Assembly (NCBI RefSeq): GCF_013085255.1
Contig: NZ_JABFCX010000003.1
Span: 629,288 to 693,287 of the forward strand
Source of the DNA: Parvularcula mediterranea
GTDB lineage: Bacteria; Pseudomonadota; Alphaproteobacteria; Caulobacterales; Parvularculaceae
Length of the DNA: 64,000 nt
Direction of reading: 5' to 3'
Shown here: positions 17,723 to 26,049 of the stretch, in pieces
Layout of the letters: each line of letters begins with the position of its first letter
Numbering within the stretch: position 1 is the stretch's first letter
Notes under the pieces: generated by a model
What the model saw: only the letters and a program-made list of their open reading frames with translations
Told to the model about the DNA's origin: nothing
The model's database searches: none
Position numbers and translations under genes: made by a program

Positions 17723-19033
17723 ATGACCGCAGATTTCTTCTCCGCGATTCCAACGATCAAGTATGAAGGTCCGGACTCGGATAACCCGCTCGCCTTCAAG
17801 CACTATGATCCAGACCGCCAAGTCCTCGGCAAGCGGATGGAAGATCACCTGCGTCCGTCAGTCTGCTTCTGGCACACGTTCTGCTGGGATGGCTTCGATG
17901 TCTTCGGTGCAGGCACGTTTGGACGTCCGTGGCACAAGCTCGAAGGCCAGGAGATGGCTGAAGCTCGCCTCGAAGCGGCCTTCGCATTCTTCGAAAAGCT
18001 GGGGACGCCCTACTTCGCGTTCCACGATGTCGACGTCATGGCGCCTGCTGCGACCATGGCCGAGCATGTCGAGAACTTCCACCGGATCCTCGACCCGATC
18101 GAGGCACATATGGAGCGCACGGGTCTGAAGCTCCTTTGGGGCACGGCCAACGTCTTCTCGCACCCGCGCTACATGGCCGGTGCAGCAACCAATCCGGACC
18201 CAGAGGTTTTCGCCTGCGCAGCCCTCCAGATCCGGCACGCCCTCGAAGCGACGCACCGCTTGGGCGGCGAGAACTACGTCCTCTGGGGCGGACGCGAAGG
18301 CTACGATACCCTCCTCAACACCGACCTTGGGCGCGAGATGGACCAACTCGGCCGTATGCTGAGCCTTGCGGTCGAGCACAAGCACAAGATAGGCTTTAAG
18401 GGCCCGCTCTTGATCGAGCCCAAGCCTCACGAGCCGACAAAGCATCAGTACGACCGCGATACCCAGACGGTCTACGGCTTCCTCGAGCGCTACGACCTCC
18501 TCGAGGACGTGAAGGTCAATATCGAGACCAACCACGCAACGCTCGCTGGCAATGCGATGGATCACGAAGTTGCTGCCGCCTATGCGCTCGGCATCTTCGG
18601 CTCCATCGACGCCAACCGTGGCGACCCGCAGAACGGATGGGACACGGACCAGTTCTGGAACGATCCCCTGGAGATCACCCGGACGATGATCCATATGCTG
18701 AAAAACGGTGGCTTCACGACCGGAGGCTTCAACTTTGACGCCAAGGTCCGTCGTCAGAGCATCGATGCTGAAGATCTCTTCCACGGCCATATTGGTGGCC
18801 TCGACGCCCTCGCCCGTGGCCTCCTCTCGGCAGCGAAGGTCATTGAGGAGGGGACGTGGGAGAAAGTGCTTTCGGACCGCTACTCCGGTTGGGACCGAGG
18901 ACTTGGCCAGAAGATCATGTCGGAGCTCTCGCTCGCCGACATCGCGGATCACACGCTGTCGGAGGGGCTCGATCCCAAGCCGCGCTCAGGACGTCAGGAG
19001 CGCCTTGAGAACCTGATCATCGACGCCGTCTGA
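17723..19033 (+). CDS. xylA: xylose isomerase
   Basis: 436 residues, the usual size of proteobacterial XylA. Signatures: FAFHDVDVMAP, with the catalytic His; VLWGGREGYDTLLNTD, with metal-binding residues nearby; LIEPKPHEPTKHQYD, containing the metal-ligand Glu and Lys; and the downstream FGSIDANRGD and GGFNFDAKVRR blocks. Isomerises D-xylose to D-xylulose with divalent cations. With xylB it gives the isomerase route of xylose catabolism rather than the oxidative Weimberg route known from Caulobacter crescentus. Confidence 0.96.
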   Translation: MTADFFSAIPTIKYEGPDSDNPLAFKHYDPDRQVLGKRMEDHLRPSVCFWHTFCWDGFDVFGAGTFGRPWHKLEGQEMAEARLEAAFAFFEKLGTPYFAFHDVDVMAPAATMAEHVENFHRILDPIEAHMERTGLKLLWGTANVFSHPRYMAGAATNPDPEVFACAALQIRHALEATHRLGGENYVLWGGREGYDTLLNTDLGREMDQLGRMLSLAVEHKHKIGFKGPLLIEPKPHEPTKHQYDRDTQTVYGFLERYDLLEDVKVNIETNHATLAGNAMDHEVAAAYALGIFGSIDANRGDPQNGWDTDQFWNDPLEITRTMIHMLKNGGFTTGGFNFDAKVRRQSIDAEDLFHGHIGGLDALARGLLSAAKVIEEGTWEKVLSDRYSGWDRGLGQKIMSELSLADIADHTLSEGLDPKPRSGRQERLENLIIDAV

Positions 19034-19110
19034 GGGCGCTGCGTGACGGGCTGGACGGCTTTGTCTAAGGGGGATTCTCCGGAATCGCCGGAAGGACAGC
19101 CGCTAGCCCC

Positions 19111-20157
19111 ATGAGCACCCGCACGAGACCCGAAACAAGGCGCCCGGTCGCAACGCTCAAGGACGTGGCCGAACGGGCCGGCGTCTCGCAGATGACGGTG
19201 TCGCGGGTCCTCAATGCGCCCGCGAAAGTCAGGAAGCAGACGGCAGAGAAGGTCCGCGAGGCCATCGAGGCCCTCAACTTTCGGCCCAATTACCTTGCTA
19301 AGAGCCTTGCGGACGGACGGTCGATCCTCATCGGCCTCCTCTACAACAACCCCAGTGATCAATATCTCAGCCAGGTGATGTTCGGTGCACTGCGGGCTTG
19401 CCGTGAGCGGAGCCATCACCTCTTGGTGCAGGATTTCCTCTTCGAGACGGACCTTGGTGACACCGATGCCGTCACGTCAATCATCCGGCAAAGCGGGGTT
19501 CAGGCTCTGATCGTCTGTCCACCGATCGGCGAGGACCCGTCGGCGAAAGAGACGCTTGAGAAACTCGGACTGCCCTTCGTCAGGATTGCACCGGGCCGCG
19601 AGACTGATGGCGCGCCCTATGTCGAGATTGACGACCGGGATGCGGCCAAACGCATGACGCAGCACCTGCTCGACCTCGGCCACAGGGATATCGCGTTTAT
19701 CGCAGGCCCTGAAGACCAGGTCTCAAGCAGGCGGCGGACGGAAGGCTTCAAGGAAGCCATGACCGTTGCAGGCCTTCCGGTCCCTGATGAATTTCTCAGG
19801 CAGGGTGCCTATACCTACAGGTCTGGTATGGAGGCGGCTCTCCCCTTGCTCCAGTCAGCCAAGAGACCGTCGGCAGTCTTTGCAGCCAATGACGATATGG
19901 CGGCCGGGGTCCTCGCCGCTGCCATGCAGGCCGGTCTCTCCGTACCCGGAGATCTATCGGTTGCAGGCTTTGACGACGTCTCCCTCGCCACCACGGTCTG
20001 GCCTTCGCTGACGACCGTGCGCCAGCCGATTGCGGAGATGGCAGAACGCGCGGTCGGCCTTCTCGAGACCGATACGTTCGGGCAGGAAGGAGAGCGGTCA
20101 GCACTCCTCCCCACAGAGATCATCGAGCGGGAATCGACGGCCAGGTTTGAAGGCTAG
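19111..20157 (+). CDS. LacI family transcriptional regulator, probable xylose repressor
   Basis: 348 residues. N-terminal helix-turn-helix TLKDVAERAGVSQMTVSRVLN followed by the hinge-helix region (NYLAKSLADGRS), then a periplasmic-binding-protein-like sensor domain with typical blocks (GLLYNNPSDQYLSQ; FIAGPEDQVSSRRRTEGF; PSAVFAANDDMAAGV; GFDDVSLATTVWPSLTTVRQ). It is the last gene of the xyl cluster, 77 nt after xylA. The LacI-type palindrome at 12385 is its likely target; auto-regulation through the operon is then expected. The true start could be a few codons later, since no strong ribosome-binding site lies close to the ATG. Confidence 0.9.
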   Translation: MSTRTRPETRRPVATLKDVAERAGVSQMTVSRVLNAPAKVRKQTAEKVREAIEALNFRPNYLAKSLADGRSILIGLLYNNPSDQYLSQVMFGALRACRERSHHLLVQDFLFETDLGDTDAVTSIIRQSGVQALIVCPPIGEDPSAKETLEKLGLPFVRIAPGRETDGAPYVEIDDRDAAKRMTQHLLDLGHRDIAFIAGPEDQVSSRRRTEGFKEAMTVAGLPVPDEFLRQGAYTYRSGMEAALPLLQSAKRPSAVFAANDDMAAGVLAAAMQAGLSVPGDLSVAGFDDVSLATTVWPSLTTVRQPIAEMAERAVGLLETDTFGQEGERSALLPTEIIERESTARFEG

Positions 20158-20170
20158 CCATCCTCAGCTG

Positions 20171-20959
20171 TCACTCGGCAGCGGGTAGGACCAGCACGAC
20201 CTGGGATGTCTGCGCCATCACCTGACCGATCGGGGCAGGATCAGCCGGAGGGAGCGGTGCATCCTCGGGCCAGAGCGCGATGAGGCTATCAAGCGCAGCG
20301 TCGATGCCCTCAGGTTTTTCGTCGAACAGTTCAGCGCGGTCCCTGGCCACCACGGCGAAGCCCCATGCGTCCTGATACTCGCCAGGGTCAGTCACCGCGC
20401 CATCGGTTATTGCAATCTGGTATTCCTCAACGATCGTGTCCATCAGGAAGCGGATGATCTCAGCGGGGTCACCACCAGCCTTCTTGGCGAGCATGGCGAG
20501 GTTCGCCTGAGCCGCGGCCAGCTGCGGTTCGATCTCCGACGCAGCCCGGCCTTCATCGAGTGCCTTGGAGACCTCCTCAAAGAGGGACGCGTCAAAGCCG
20601 AGAGCGTCGAGACCCTCGCGTTCACCGGCGTGGGTTTCCGAGACGGGGTGCAGGAGGTGCTTCGCCGCCATCTCGGCCTCTCCTGCCCGATAGAGCGCGA
20701 GACCAGCCTCAACGTGGCCAGCCATGAAAGCCAACCTGCTCGGAAGAGGCAGCGCGTCGACGCTATGTCCAGCCTCGCCGCCCTCACCCTCACCAGCTTC
20801 GCCGCCCTCGCCTTCGCCCATTTCACCAGAGGCGCTCGCGTAGCTGCCCTGCTCCGAGGCTTCACCGCCTTCGCCGCCCTCACCGCATGCTGAAAGCCCG
20901 GTGCCGAGCGCGAGGGTTCCAAGGCCAAGTCCGACCCACGTTTTGAGTTTGATGGTCAT
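20171..20959 (-). CDS. Gly/Glu-rich lipoprotein linked to iron uptake, unknown function
   Basis: 262 residues. A signal peptide with lipobox (GTGLSAC, cysteine at about residue 25) is followed by a low-complexity GEGGEGGEASEQ / GEGEGGEAG tract (residues ~26-65), then a helical acidic domain (SRLAFMAGHVEAGLALYRAG..AAKHLLHPVSETHAG). The Glu/Gly tract and the His/Glu-bearing helices could bind cations; the helix pattern recalls imelysin/EfeO-like periplasmic iron proteins, but I cannot assign the family. Divergent from piuC with a shared iron-type operator between them, so an iron-related envelope role is inferred. Confidence 0.7.
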   Translation of the reverse strand: MTIKLKTWVGLGLGTLALGTGLSACGEGGEGGEASEQGSYASASGEMGEGEGGEAGEGEGGEAGHSVDALPLPSRLAFMAGHVEAGLALYRAGEAEMAAKHLLHPVSETHAGEREGLDALGFDASLFEEVSKALDEGRAASEIEPQLAAAQANLAMLAKKAGGDPAEIIRFLMDTIVEEYQIAITDGAVTDPGEYQDAWGFAVVARDRAELFDEKPEGIDAALDSLIALWPEDAPLPPADPAPIGQVMAQTSQVVLVLPAAE

Positions 20960-21011
20960 CGCTACCCACTTGTGTCCGATTGCGAGGCACTTTTAGGGTC
21001 GCTGACGATGA

Positions 21012-21028
21012 TTGCAAACGGTTCGCAA
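21012..21028. promoter_or_regulatory. candidate iron-responsive operator (lipoprotein/piuC)
   Basis: TTGCAAAC-G-GTTCGCAA is a 17-bp palindrome with one mismatch in the 74-nt gap between the divergent lipoprotein and piuC genes. TTGCAA (minus strand, 21012-21017 complement region) could also serve as the -35 of the lipoprotein promoter with TAAAAG as -10. A closely related sequence lies between fbpC and fbpB (23866-23884). The regulator could be a Fur/Mur, Irr or RirA type; sequence alone does not decide. Confidence 0.5.
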
Positions 21029-21033
21029 CAGCC

Positions 21034-21711
21034 ATGACCCTTCTCACGATCGGCAATGTCCTCGGCGAGGATCAGCTCGCGGCCGCACGGGTTATGCTTG
21101 AGCGTGTGACCTGGAAGGACGGCAAGGCAACGGCCGGCAAAACGGCAAGAGCCGTCAAAGAAAATCAGCAGGCTGACCTTACAAGTGGTGCGGGACAGCA
21201 GCTCCGGGAGCGCGTGTCCGATGCCGTGTTCCAACATCCTGTGTTCGCCGCAGCCGCCCGCCCGCGCCGAACCTCTCCCGTGATGATCAGCAAGACATCA
21301 GACGGCGAGCATTACGGCCGGCATGTGGACAATGCCTTCATGGGCAAGGGCGAGACGCGGCTCCGTACCGATCTCTCCTTCACGCTCTTCCTCAGCGAGC
21401 CGGAGAGCTATGATGGCGGAGAGCTTGTGCTCCATTCACCGATGGGAGAACAGGCTGTGAAGCTGTCCGCAGGCGGCCTCGTTCTTTATCCGACATCGGA
21501 CATTCACGAGGTGAAGCCTGTTACCCGCGGCGAGCGGCTGGTCGCTGTCGGCTGGATTGAGAGCAGCATCGCCGACGCCAGCCAGCGCGCGTTGCTCTTC
21601 GATCTTGAGAACCTGAGAGCGTCGCTGAGACAGACCATGCCGGGGTCGGAGGAGCTGCTGACGCTCGACAAAACGGTCGCCAACCTCCTCCGCATGTGGG
21701 GTCAGGCCTGA
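21034..21711 (+). CDS. piuC: Fe(II)/2-oxoglutarate-dependent PKHD-type hydroxylase (PiuC/YbiX family)
   Basis: 225 residues from the ATG at 21034 (MTLLTIGNVL), matching the usual family length of ~226; an 18-codon longer frame from 20980 runs through the operator and is rejected. The 2-oxoglutarate dioxygenase facial triad is visible: H-x-D in YGRHVDNAF and the distal His in SDIHEVKPV, followed by the 2OG-binding Arg region (TRGERLVAVGW). PiuC proteins accompany TonB receptors and iron uptake in proteobacteria and are iron-repressed, but the substrate is unsettled. Divergent from the lipoprotein gene; convergent with fbpA. Confidence 0.9.
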   Translation: MTLLTIGNVLGEDQLAAARVMLERVTWKDGKATAGKTARAVKENQQADLTSGAGQQLRERVSDAVFQHPVFAAAARPRRTSPVMISKTSDGEHYGRHVDNAFMGKGETRLRTDLSFTLFLSEPESYDGGELVLHSPMGEQAVKLSAGGLVLYPTSDIHEVKPVTRGERLVAVGWIESSIADASQRALLFDLENLRASLRQTMPGSEELLTLDKTVANLLRMWGQA

Positions 21712-21715
21712 AGGA

Positions 21716-22738
21716 TCAGGGCCAGCCGACGCGGTCGAAGATCCTGACCGCTTCGGCCTGATGGACGCCAAGCTCCCTGACGTTGAGCTTGTCAGCCTCA
21801 AAGCCACCAAGCTCCTCCACTGCTGACGATGCGTCCACGGATGGAACAGAGGGATACTCATTGTTCCCGTTGGCGAAGTAGCTCTGCGCACCTCCTTCGG
21901 TCAGGTACTCGATAAACCTGATGGCATTCTCACGATTTGGCGAGTACTGAACAACGCCCGCGCCAGAGATGTTCACATGGGTGCCGCGATCGCCCTGGTT
22001 CGGGAAGATCACACCGAGCGCATCGAAGGTTGCCCGGGTACCCCGATCATCGGAGCCTGCAAAGCGCGCAAGGTAGTAGGAATTGACCACCGAGATCGCG
22101 CACTCGCCCGAGGCCACGGCATTGATCTGGCTGGTATCGTTCCCCTGCGGACGACGGGCAAAGTTGGCAACCACGCCGCGCGCCCACGCCTCAGCAGCTT
22201 CAGGGCCCTTGTGAGCGATGATCGAAGCGAGCAGCGAGATGTTGTAGATGTTGGACGACGACCGGATGCAGACCTTCCCGCGAAACTTCTCGTCGGCGAG
22301 GTCTTCGTAGGTCGCAAGGCCCTCAGGCTGGCCAGCCTCCTTGTTGAAGATGACGACACGCGCCCGCTTTGAGAGGCCGAACCACAGACCATCAGGGTGC
22401 CGCATTTCGGCAGGGAGCCGCTCGCGCAGCACGGCGCTATCCACAGCGCTCAGGATCCCCGCCTCCTCGGCGCGCCAGAGGCGGCCTGCATCGACGGTGA
22501 TGAGGAGGTCAGCCGGGCTGAACTCACCCTCGGCCTTGATCCGCTCGATCAGCGCGTCGGCGCCCGCCTCAAGGCGGTTGACCTTGATCCCGGTCTTCTC
22601 GGTGAACTCTTCATAGAGCCTGAGATCGGTGTCGTAATGGCGCGACGAATAGATGTTCACGACGCCCTCGGCGAGGGCAGGAGCTGCGAGAGCGGCGAGG
22701 CTCGCGGCAGCGGATACGAGAATGCGGAGTGCGTTCAT
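21716..22738 (-). CDS. fbpA: Fe(3+) ABC transporter substrate-binding protein
   Basis: 340 residues with a signal peptide (MNALRILVSAAASLAALAAPALA) and a mature start GVVNIYSSRHYDTDLRLYEEF typical of FbpA/FutA/IdiA ferric-binding proteins. The C-terminal lobe includes AISVVNSYYLARF, with the tandem tyrosines that ligate Fe(III) in this family. Periplasmic; delivers ferric iron to FbpB-FbpC. It lies 66 nt downstream of fbpC on the same strand; that gap is AT-rich and may contain its own promoter. Confidence 0.92.
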   Translation of the reverse strand: MNALRILVSAAASLAALAAPALAEGVVNIYSSRHYDTDLRLYEEFTEKTGIKVNRLEAGADALIERIKAEGEFSPADLLITVDAGRLWRAEEAGILSAVDSAVLRERLPAEMRHPDGLWFGLSKRARVVIFNKEAGQPEGLATYEDLADEKFRGKVCIRSSSNIYNISLLASIIAHKGPEAAEAWARGVVANFARRPQGNDTSQINAVASGECAISVVNSYYLARFAGSDDRGTRATFDALGVIFPNQGDRGTHVNISGAGVVQYSPNRENAIRFIEYLTEGGAQSYFANGNNEYPSVPSVDASSAVEELGGFEADKLNVRELGVHQAEAVRIFDRVGWP

Positions 22739-22804
22739 GGCGGGTCCAAACCTGCTTCTTGCGATTGATTATTAGAAAAAGAAACGCTGCGCAAGCGGTG
22801 CTGG

Positions 22805-23827
22805 TCAAGCGCCAAACGCAAACACGCGACCTGCGAGAGGCTGTACGGAAGCAGGCTGTCCAACCGCCAGCCCATCACCGTCCGTGAGGGTCGCTGCAAT
22901 CCGTTCCCCAGCATGGTTGCGAAGGAAGACCTTGGAGATCGCGCCGGCACGGCGGATGTCTTCGACGACGAGTTCACCGCCGGCTCTCGCCTCGAGAGCA
23001 TCGGGTCTTGCCACGACATCGAGCAGGTCGGTGGCTGGCAGGTCGCCGCTGAACGCCTCAGCGGACCACAGGCCGAAGGGTGTCTGGACGGCACCGCCCT
23101 GCCGCTGACCACCGAAGCGCTGCCCCCGTCCGAGGAACTCCGCCACCGCCGCTGTGGCCGGGTGATCATAGAGCGCAGCGGGGCTCCCCTGCTGGACGAT
23201 CAGCCCCTCAGACATCACCGCGATCTTGTCGCCGACATCCATCGCCTCTTCCGGATCGTGCGTAACGAGCAGAGCGACCGACCCTTGGACCTTCAGGATC
23301 CGCCGGGTTTCTTCGCGCAGCCGCTGGCGGAGCACCACGTCGACATTGGCAAACGGCTCATCGAGGAGAAGCACCTCAGGTCGCGGCGCCAGCGCCCTCG
23401 CAAGAGCCACGCGCTGCTGCTGCCCGCCTGAAAGCGTATGGGGGTAGGCATCGCCAAAGCCGCCTAGCCCCACCTGCTCCAGCATGTCGGCTGCCGCTAC
23501 CTTCGCTTGGCTGCCCTCGACACCGAAGGCGACGTTCTTCGCAACGCTCATGTGAGGGAAGAGCGCGCCGTCCTGAAAGACAAGGCCCACCGGCCGCTTC
23601 TCTGGTGGCGGGTTCTTGCCCGGCGTAGCCAGCAGCTGGTCCCCAAGAGAGATCTCACCCGCCTGCACGTCATAAAGACCAGCAGCGAGGCGCAGAAGCG
23701 TGGTCTTTCCGCAGCCCGACGGGCCAAGCAGACAGGTGATCTCACCGCGCGCGGCTTCAAGATCGATGCCCTTCAAGACCTTGGTCTCGGCGAAGCCGTG
23801 TTCGATGGCGCGAAATGCGAGACCCAA
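22805..23827 (-). CDS. fbpC: Fe(3+) ABC transporter ATP-binding protein
   Basis: About 340 residues. Walker A GPSGCGKTT, ABC signature LSGGQQQRVALARAL, Walker B VLLLDEPFANVD and the H-loop VTHDPEEAM are all present, followed by a regulatory TOBE-like C-terminal domain. An ATG at 23887 exists, but it would place the iron-type operator inside the coding region. A TTG at 23827 with GGGGGA just upstream gives a normal ABC N-terminus (GLAFRAIEHGFAETKVLKGI), so I choose it with moderate confidence. Energises FbpB-mediated ferric iron import; divergent from fbpB. Confidence 0.9.
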   Translation of the reverse strand: MGLAFRAIEHGFAETKVLKGIDLEAARGEITCLLGPSGCGKTTLLRLAAGLYDVQAGEISLGDQLLATPGKNPPPEKRPVGLVFQDGALFPHMSVAKNVAFGVEGSQAKVAAADMLEQVGLGGFGDAYPHTLSGGQQQRVALARALAPRPEVLLLDEPFANVDVVLRQRLREETRRILKVQGSVALLVTHDPEEAMDVGDKIAVMSEGLIVQQGSPAALYDHPATAAVAEFLGRGQRFGGQRQGGAVQTPFGLWSAEAFSGDLPATDLLDVVARPDALEARAGGELVVEDIRRAGAISKVFLRNHAGERIAATLTDGDGLAVGQPASVQPLAGRVFAFGA

Positions 23828-23865
23828 GAAATGTCCCCCGGACTGTTCCAATCCGGCGGTCATCT

Positions 23866-23884
23866 GATAACCGTTCGCAATCGT
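23866..23884. promoter_or_regulatory. candidate iron-responsive operator (fbpC/fbpB)
   Basis: On the minus strand CGATTGCGAACGGTTATCA shares the core ATTGC(G/A)AACGGTT with the palindrome at 21012-21028. It lies in the short divergent gap between fbpC (minus) and fbpB (plus). Recurrence in two iron-gene promoters within 3 kb supports a common iron-responsive repressor; its identity is not determined. Confidence 0.5.
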
Positions 23885-23904
23885 CAACCGATTGAGGTCT
23901 CAAG

Positions 23905-25542
23905 TTGCGTCTCCGCCTCGGCAGTCTGGGTCTGCTCGTCCCGGCCCTTCTGGCCGCGGGACTGGCCGCCGTGCCGCTGGTCGCCATCGTGAGCGCCCTC
24001 TTCAGCGGTGGGAGCGAGACGCTCGACCACCTCTTCGGGACGGTGATGCCGACCTACGCCGTGAACTCGGCGATCCTGATGGTGCTCACCGCCCTTATCT
24101 CGGGCACGGTCGGTACAGGTACAGCTTGGCTCATAGCCGCCTCCGAGTTTCCCGGACGCAGGCTTCTCTCCTGGCTGCTTGTCCTACCCATCGCCGCGCC
24201 AGCCTATATCGTCGCTTATCTCTATACGGATCTTCTGGAGTTCGCAGGGCCCGTGCAGTCGGCCCTCCGCGACCTCACCGGTTGGACTGCAGGAGGGTAC
24301 TGGTTCCCTGAAATCAGGAGCCTGCCGGGGGCCAGCCTCATGCTGTCCTTCGTGCTCTACCCCTATGTCTACCTCCTCGCGCGAGCGTCCTTCTCTGCCC
24401 AGAGCCGGGGCCAGCTCCTCGCAGCGAGGACCCTAGGGATCAGCCCCTTCGGCACCTTCATGACGGTTGCGCTTCCTGCGGCGCGACCAGCTATCTTCGG
24501 TGGGCTGGCGCTCGTGATGATGGAGACCCTCGCAGACTTCGGGGTCGCCGAGTACTTCGCCATTCCGACCTTCAGTACGGGGATCTTCCGGACATGGTTC
24601 GCGCTGGGCGACCGACAGGGCGCAATGCAGCTCGCCGGTGTCATGCTCATCTTCGTGCTCCTCCTTGTGACGTGGGAAGCCGCCACGCGACGCGGCCGGG
24701 TCGCGAGCGGCGACAGGCTCTCCGATGGACCGCGGCCTTTCACGCTCAAAGGCGGCAAGGCAGCGCTCGCGTGTGTCGCCTGCGCAGTTCCTGTGCTCCT
24801 GGGCTTCGTGGGCCCTGTCCTGATGCTGCTCGCTAACATGGCAAGCCAGCTCGACGACCAACCCTTCGCCGCTCTCGCAGGGAGCTTCGGCGCAAGCCTC
24901 TCGACGGCGTTGATCGTAGCGGTGATTTCCACAGCGCTGGCTGTGCTGCTCGTCTATGCCGTGCGCGGATCATCAGGGCTTGGGAAAGCACCGGGTCCTG
25001 TGCGCTGGCTCGTCAGGTTCTCAACCCTTGGCTATGCGCTGCCCGGGGCGCTCCTTGCCATCGGCATTCTCGCGCCCCTCTCCTCGATCGATGTCAGCCT
25101 GACACGGTTCCTGCGGGACCAGGCGGGCTGGTCCGGCGGGCTCGTGCTGACGGGCACTGCAGCGATGCTGATCTACGCACTCACCGTCCGCTTCCTGACG
25201 ATTTCCTACAACAGCGCTTCGGCGGGGATGGGGCGCATCCCACATAGCCTCGACGCAGCGGCCAGGTCACTGGGCGCAGGTCCCGCAAGGCTCCTGAGGG
25301 AAGTCCAGCTTCCGCTCCTCTCACCCCAGCTTCTGGCTGGTTCAGCGCTCGTCTTTGTCGATGTGATGCGCGAGCTTCCCGCAACGCTGATCCTCAGGCC
25401 CTTCAACTTCGAAACCCTCGCGACAAGGGTCTACCGCCTCGCCAGCGACGAACGTATCGTCGAGGCATCCACGCCAGCGCTGCTCATCGTTCTTGTGGGG
25501 CTTGTCCCAGTGATGCTCCTCACAGGAGAGCGCCGTTCCTAG
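23905..25542 (+). CDS. fbpB: Fe(3+) ABC transporter permease
   Basis: 545 residues starting at TTG 23905 with GAGG at 23894-23897. A fused double permease with about 12 helices. Each half carries an EAA-like loop for contact with the ATPase: AARTLGISPFGTFMTVALPAARPAI in the first half and AARSLGAGPARLLREVQLPLL in the second. This is the FbpB/SfuB/HitB architecture. Inner-membrane channel for ferric iron delivered by FbpA. Separated from fbpA and fbpC by orientation, an unusual split of the fbpABC order with fbpB divergent. Confidence 0.9.
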   Translation: MRLRLGSLGLLVPALLAAGLAAVPLVAIVSALFSGGSETLDHLFGTVMPTYAVNSAILMVLTALISGTVGTGTAWLIAASEFPGRRLLSWLLVLPIAAPAYIVAYLYTDLLEFAGPVQSALRDLTGWTAGGYWFPEIRSLPGASLMLSFVLYPYVYLLARASFSAQSRGQLLAARTLGISPFGTFMTVALPAARPAIFGGLALVMMETLADFGVAEYFAIPTFSTGIFRTWFALGDRQGAMQLAGVMLIFVLLLVTWEAATRRGRVASGDRLSDGPRPFTLKGGKAALACVACAVPVLLGFVGPVLMLLANMASQLDDQPFAALAGSFGASLSTALIVAVISTALAVLLVYAVRGSSGLGKAPGPVRWLVRFSTLGYALPGALLAIGILAPLSSIDVSLTRFLRDQAGWSGGLVLTGTAAMLIYALTVRFLTISYNSASAGMGRIPHSLDAAARSLGAGPARLLREVQLPLLSPQLLAGSALVFVDVMRELPATLILRPFNFETLATRVYRLASDERIVEASTPALLIVLVGLVPVMLLTGERRS

Positions 25543-25580
25543 CGGTCACTCATCCACAAGAAGGAAGTCTCGCCTGAGCG

Positions 25581-25856
25581 CTACTTCTTCTTGCCGCCGA
25601 GCACCGCGACGAGCTCTTCAACTTTTTCCCGACGATCGCTGAGGTCGTCAGATGTCAGAGCATGTTCAACACAGGTGGCGAGGTGGTCATCGAGGATCAC
25701 AGTCTCAAGGCTCGAGAGCGCAGCCTTGATCGCCTGCACCTGGCGCACGACGTCGATGCAGTAGCGGTCGTCGTCGATCATCTTGCCGACCCCCCGCACC
25801 TGTCCCTCGATCCGGGCCAGACGGCGCTGCGCCGCGAGCTTGGTGTCGTCTTTCAT
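25581..25856 (-). CDS. csoR: CsoR-type copper-sensing repressor, copy 1
   Basis: 91 residues, all-helical CsoR/FrmR family (DUF156). The Cu(I) ligand set C33-x24-H58-x3-C62 has exactly the spacing of Mycobacterium tuberculosis CsoR (Cys36-His61-Cys65), so copper, not formaldehyde or nickel, is the likely signal. CsoR binds DNA as a tetramer and is released by Cu(I). It is 84/91 identical to copy 2 (41155-41430). It is divergent from the glutaredoxin-MauE gene, and a CsoR-type box lies directly before its own start, implying autorepression. Confidence 0.93.
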   Translation of the reverse strand: MKDDTKLAAQRRLARIEGQVRGVGKMIDDDRYCIDVVRQVQAIKAALSSLETVILDDHLATCVEHALTSDDLSDRREKVEELVAVLGGKKK

Positions 25857-25859
25857 GGT

Positions 25860-25877
25860 ATGCCCCCTACTGGGTAT
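25860..25877. promoter_or_regulatory. CsoR box a (csoR copy 1)
   Basis: ATGCCCCCTACTGGGTAT: imperfect palindrome matching ATACCCC-N3/4-GGGGTAT in its right arm. It starts 4 nt upstream of the csoR copy 1 start codon on the minus strand, so bound repressor would cover the ribosome-binding region and probably the transcription start. Confidence 0.65.
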
Positions 25878-26020
25878 GAGGCTAGGCGATGTTTATTATC
25901 CCTGCAACGTCCATCCCCTGGGGTGTTCCTCCAATGGGGGCGGCTTAGAAAAACCCGCACCTAGAACCGCGCGCAGCTGCTCATCTTGACGATGCGCTGC
26001 GCTACGCCCAGATCGTTCCG

Positions 26021-26038
26021 ATACCCCTGTGGGGTTAT
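26021..26038. promoter_or_regulatory. CsoR box b (glutaredoxin-MauE copy 1)
   Basis: ATACCCCTGTGGGGTTAT, arms ATACCCC and GGGGT(T)AT around TGT. It ends 11 nt before the ATG at 26050 and overlaps a possible -10 (GATACC). Same box type as at 33354, 41434, 42193, 53062 and 55909. Confidence 0.75.
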
Positions 26039-26049
26039 GGAGGCCACTC

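Noticed and set aside
25914-25926. ATCCCCTGGGGTG, another palindrome in the csoR/glutaredoxin gap
   Set aside because: It lacks the outer ATA/TAT of the CsoR box and is too compact; could be a degenerate copy but is not counted.
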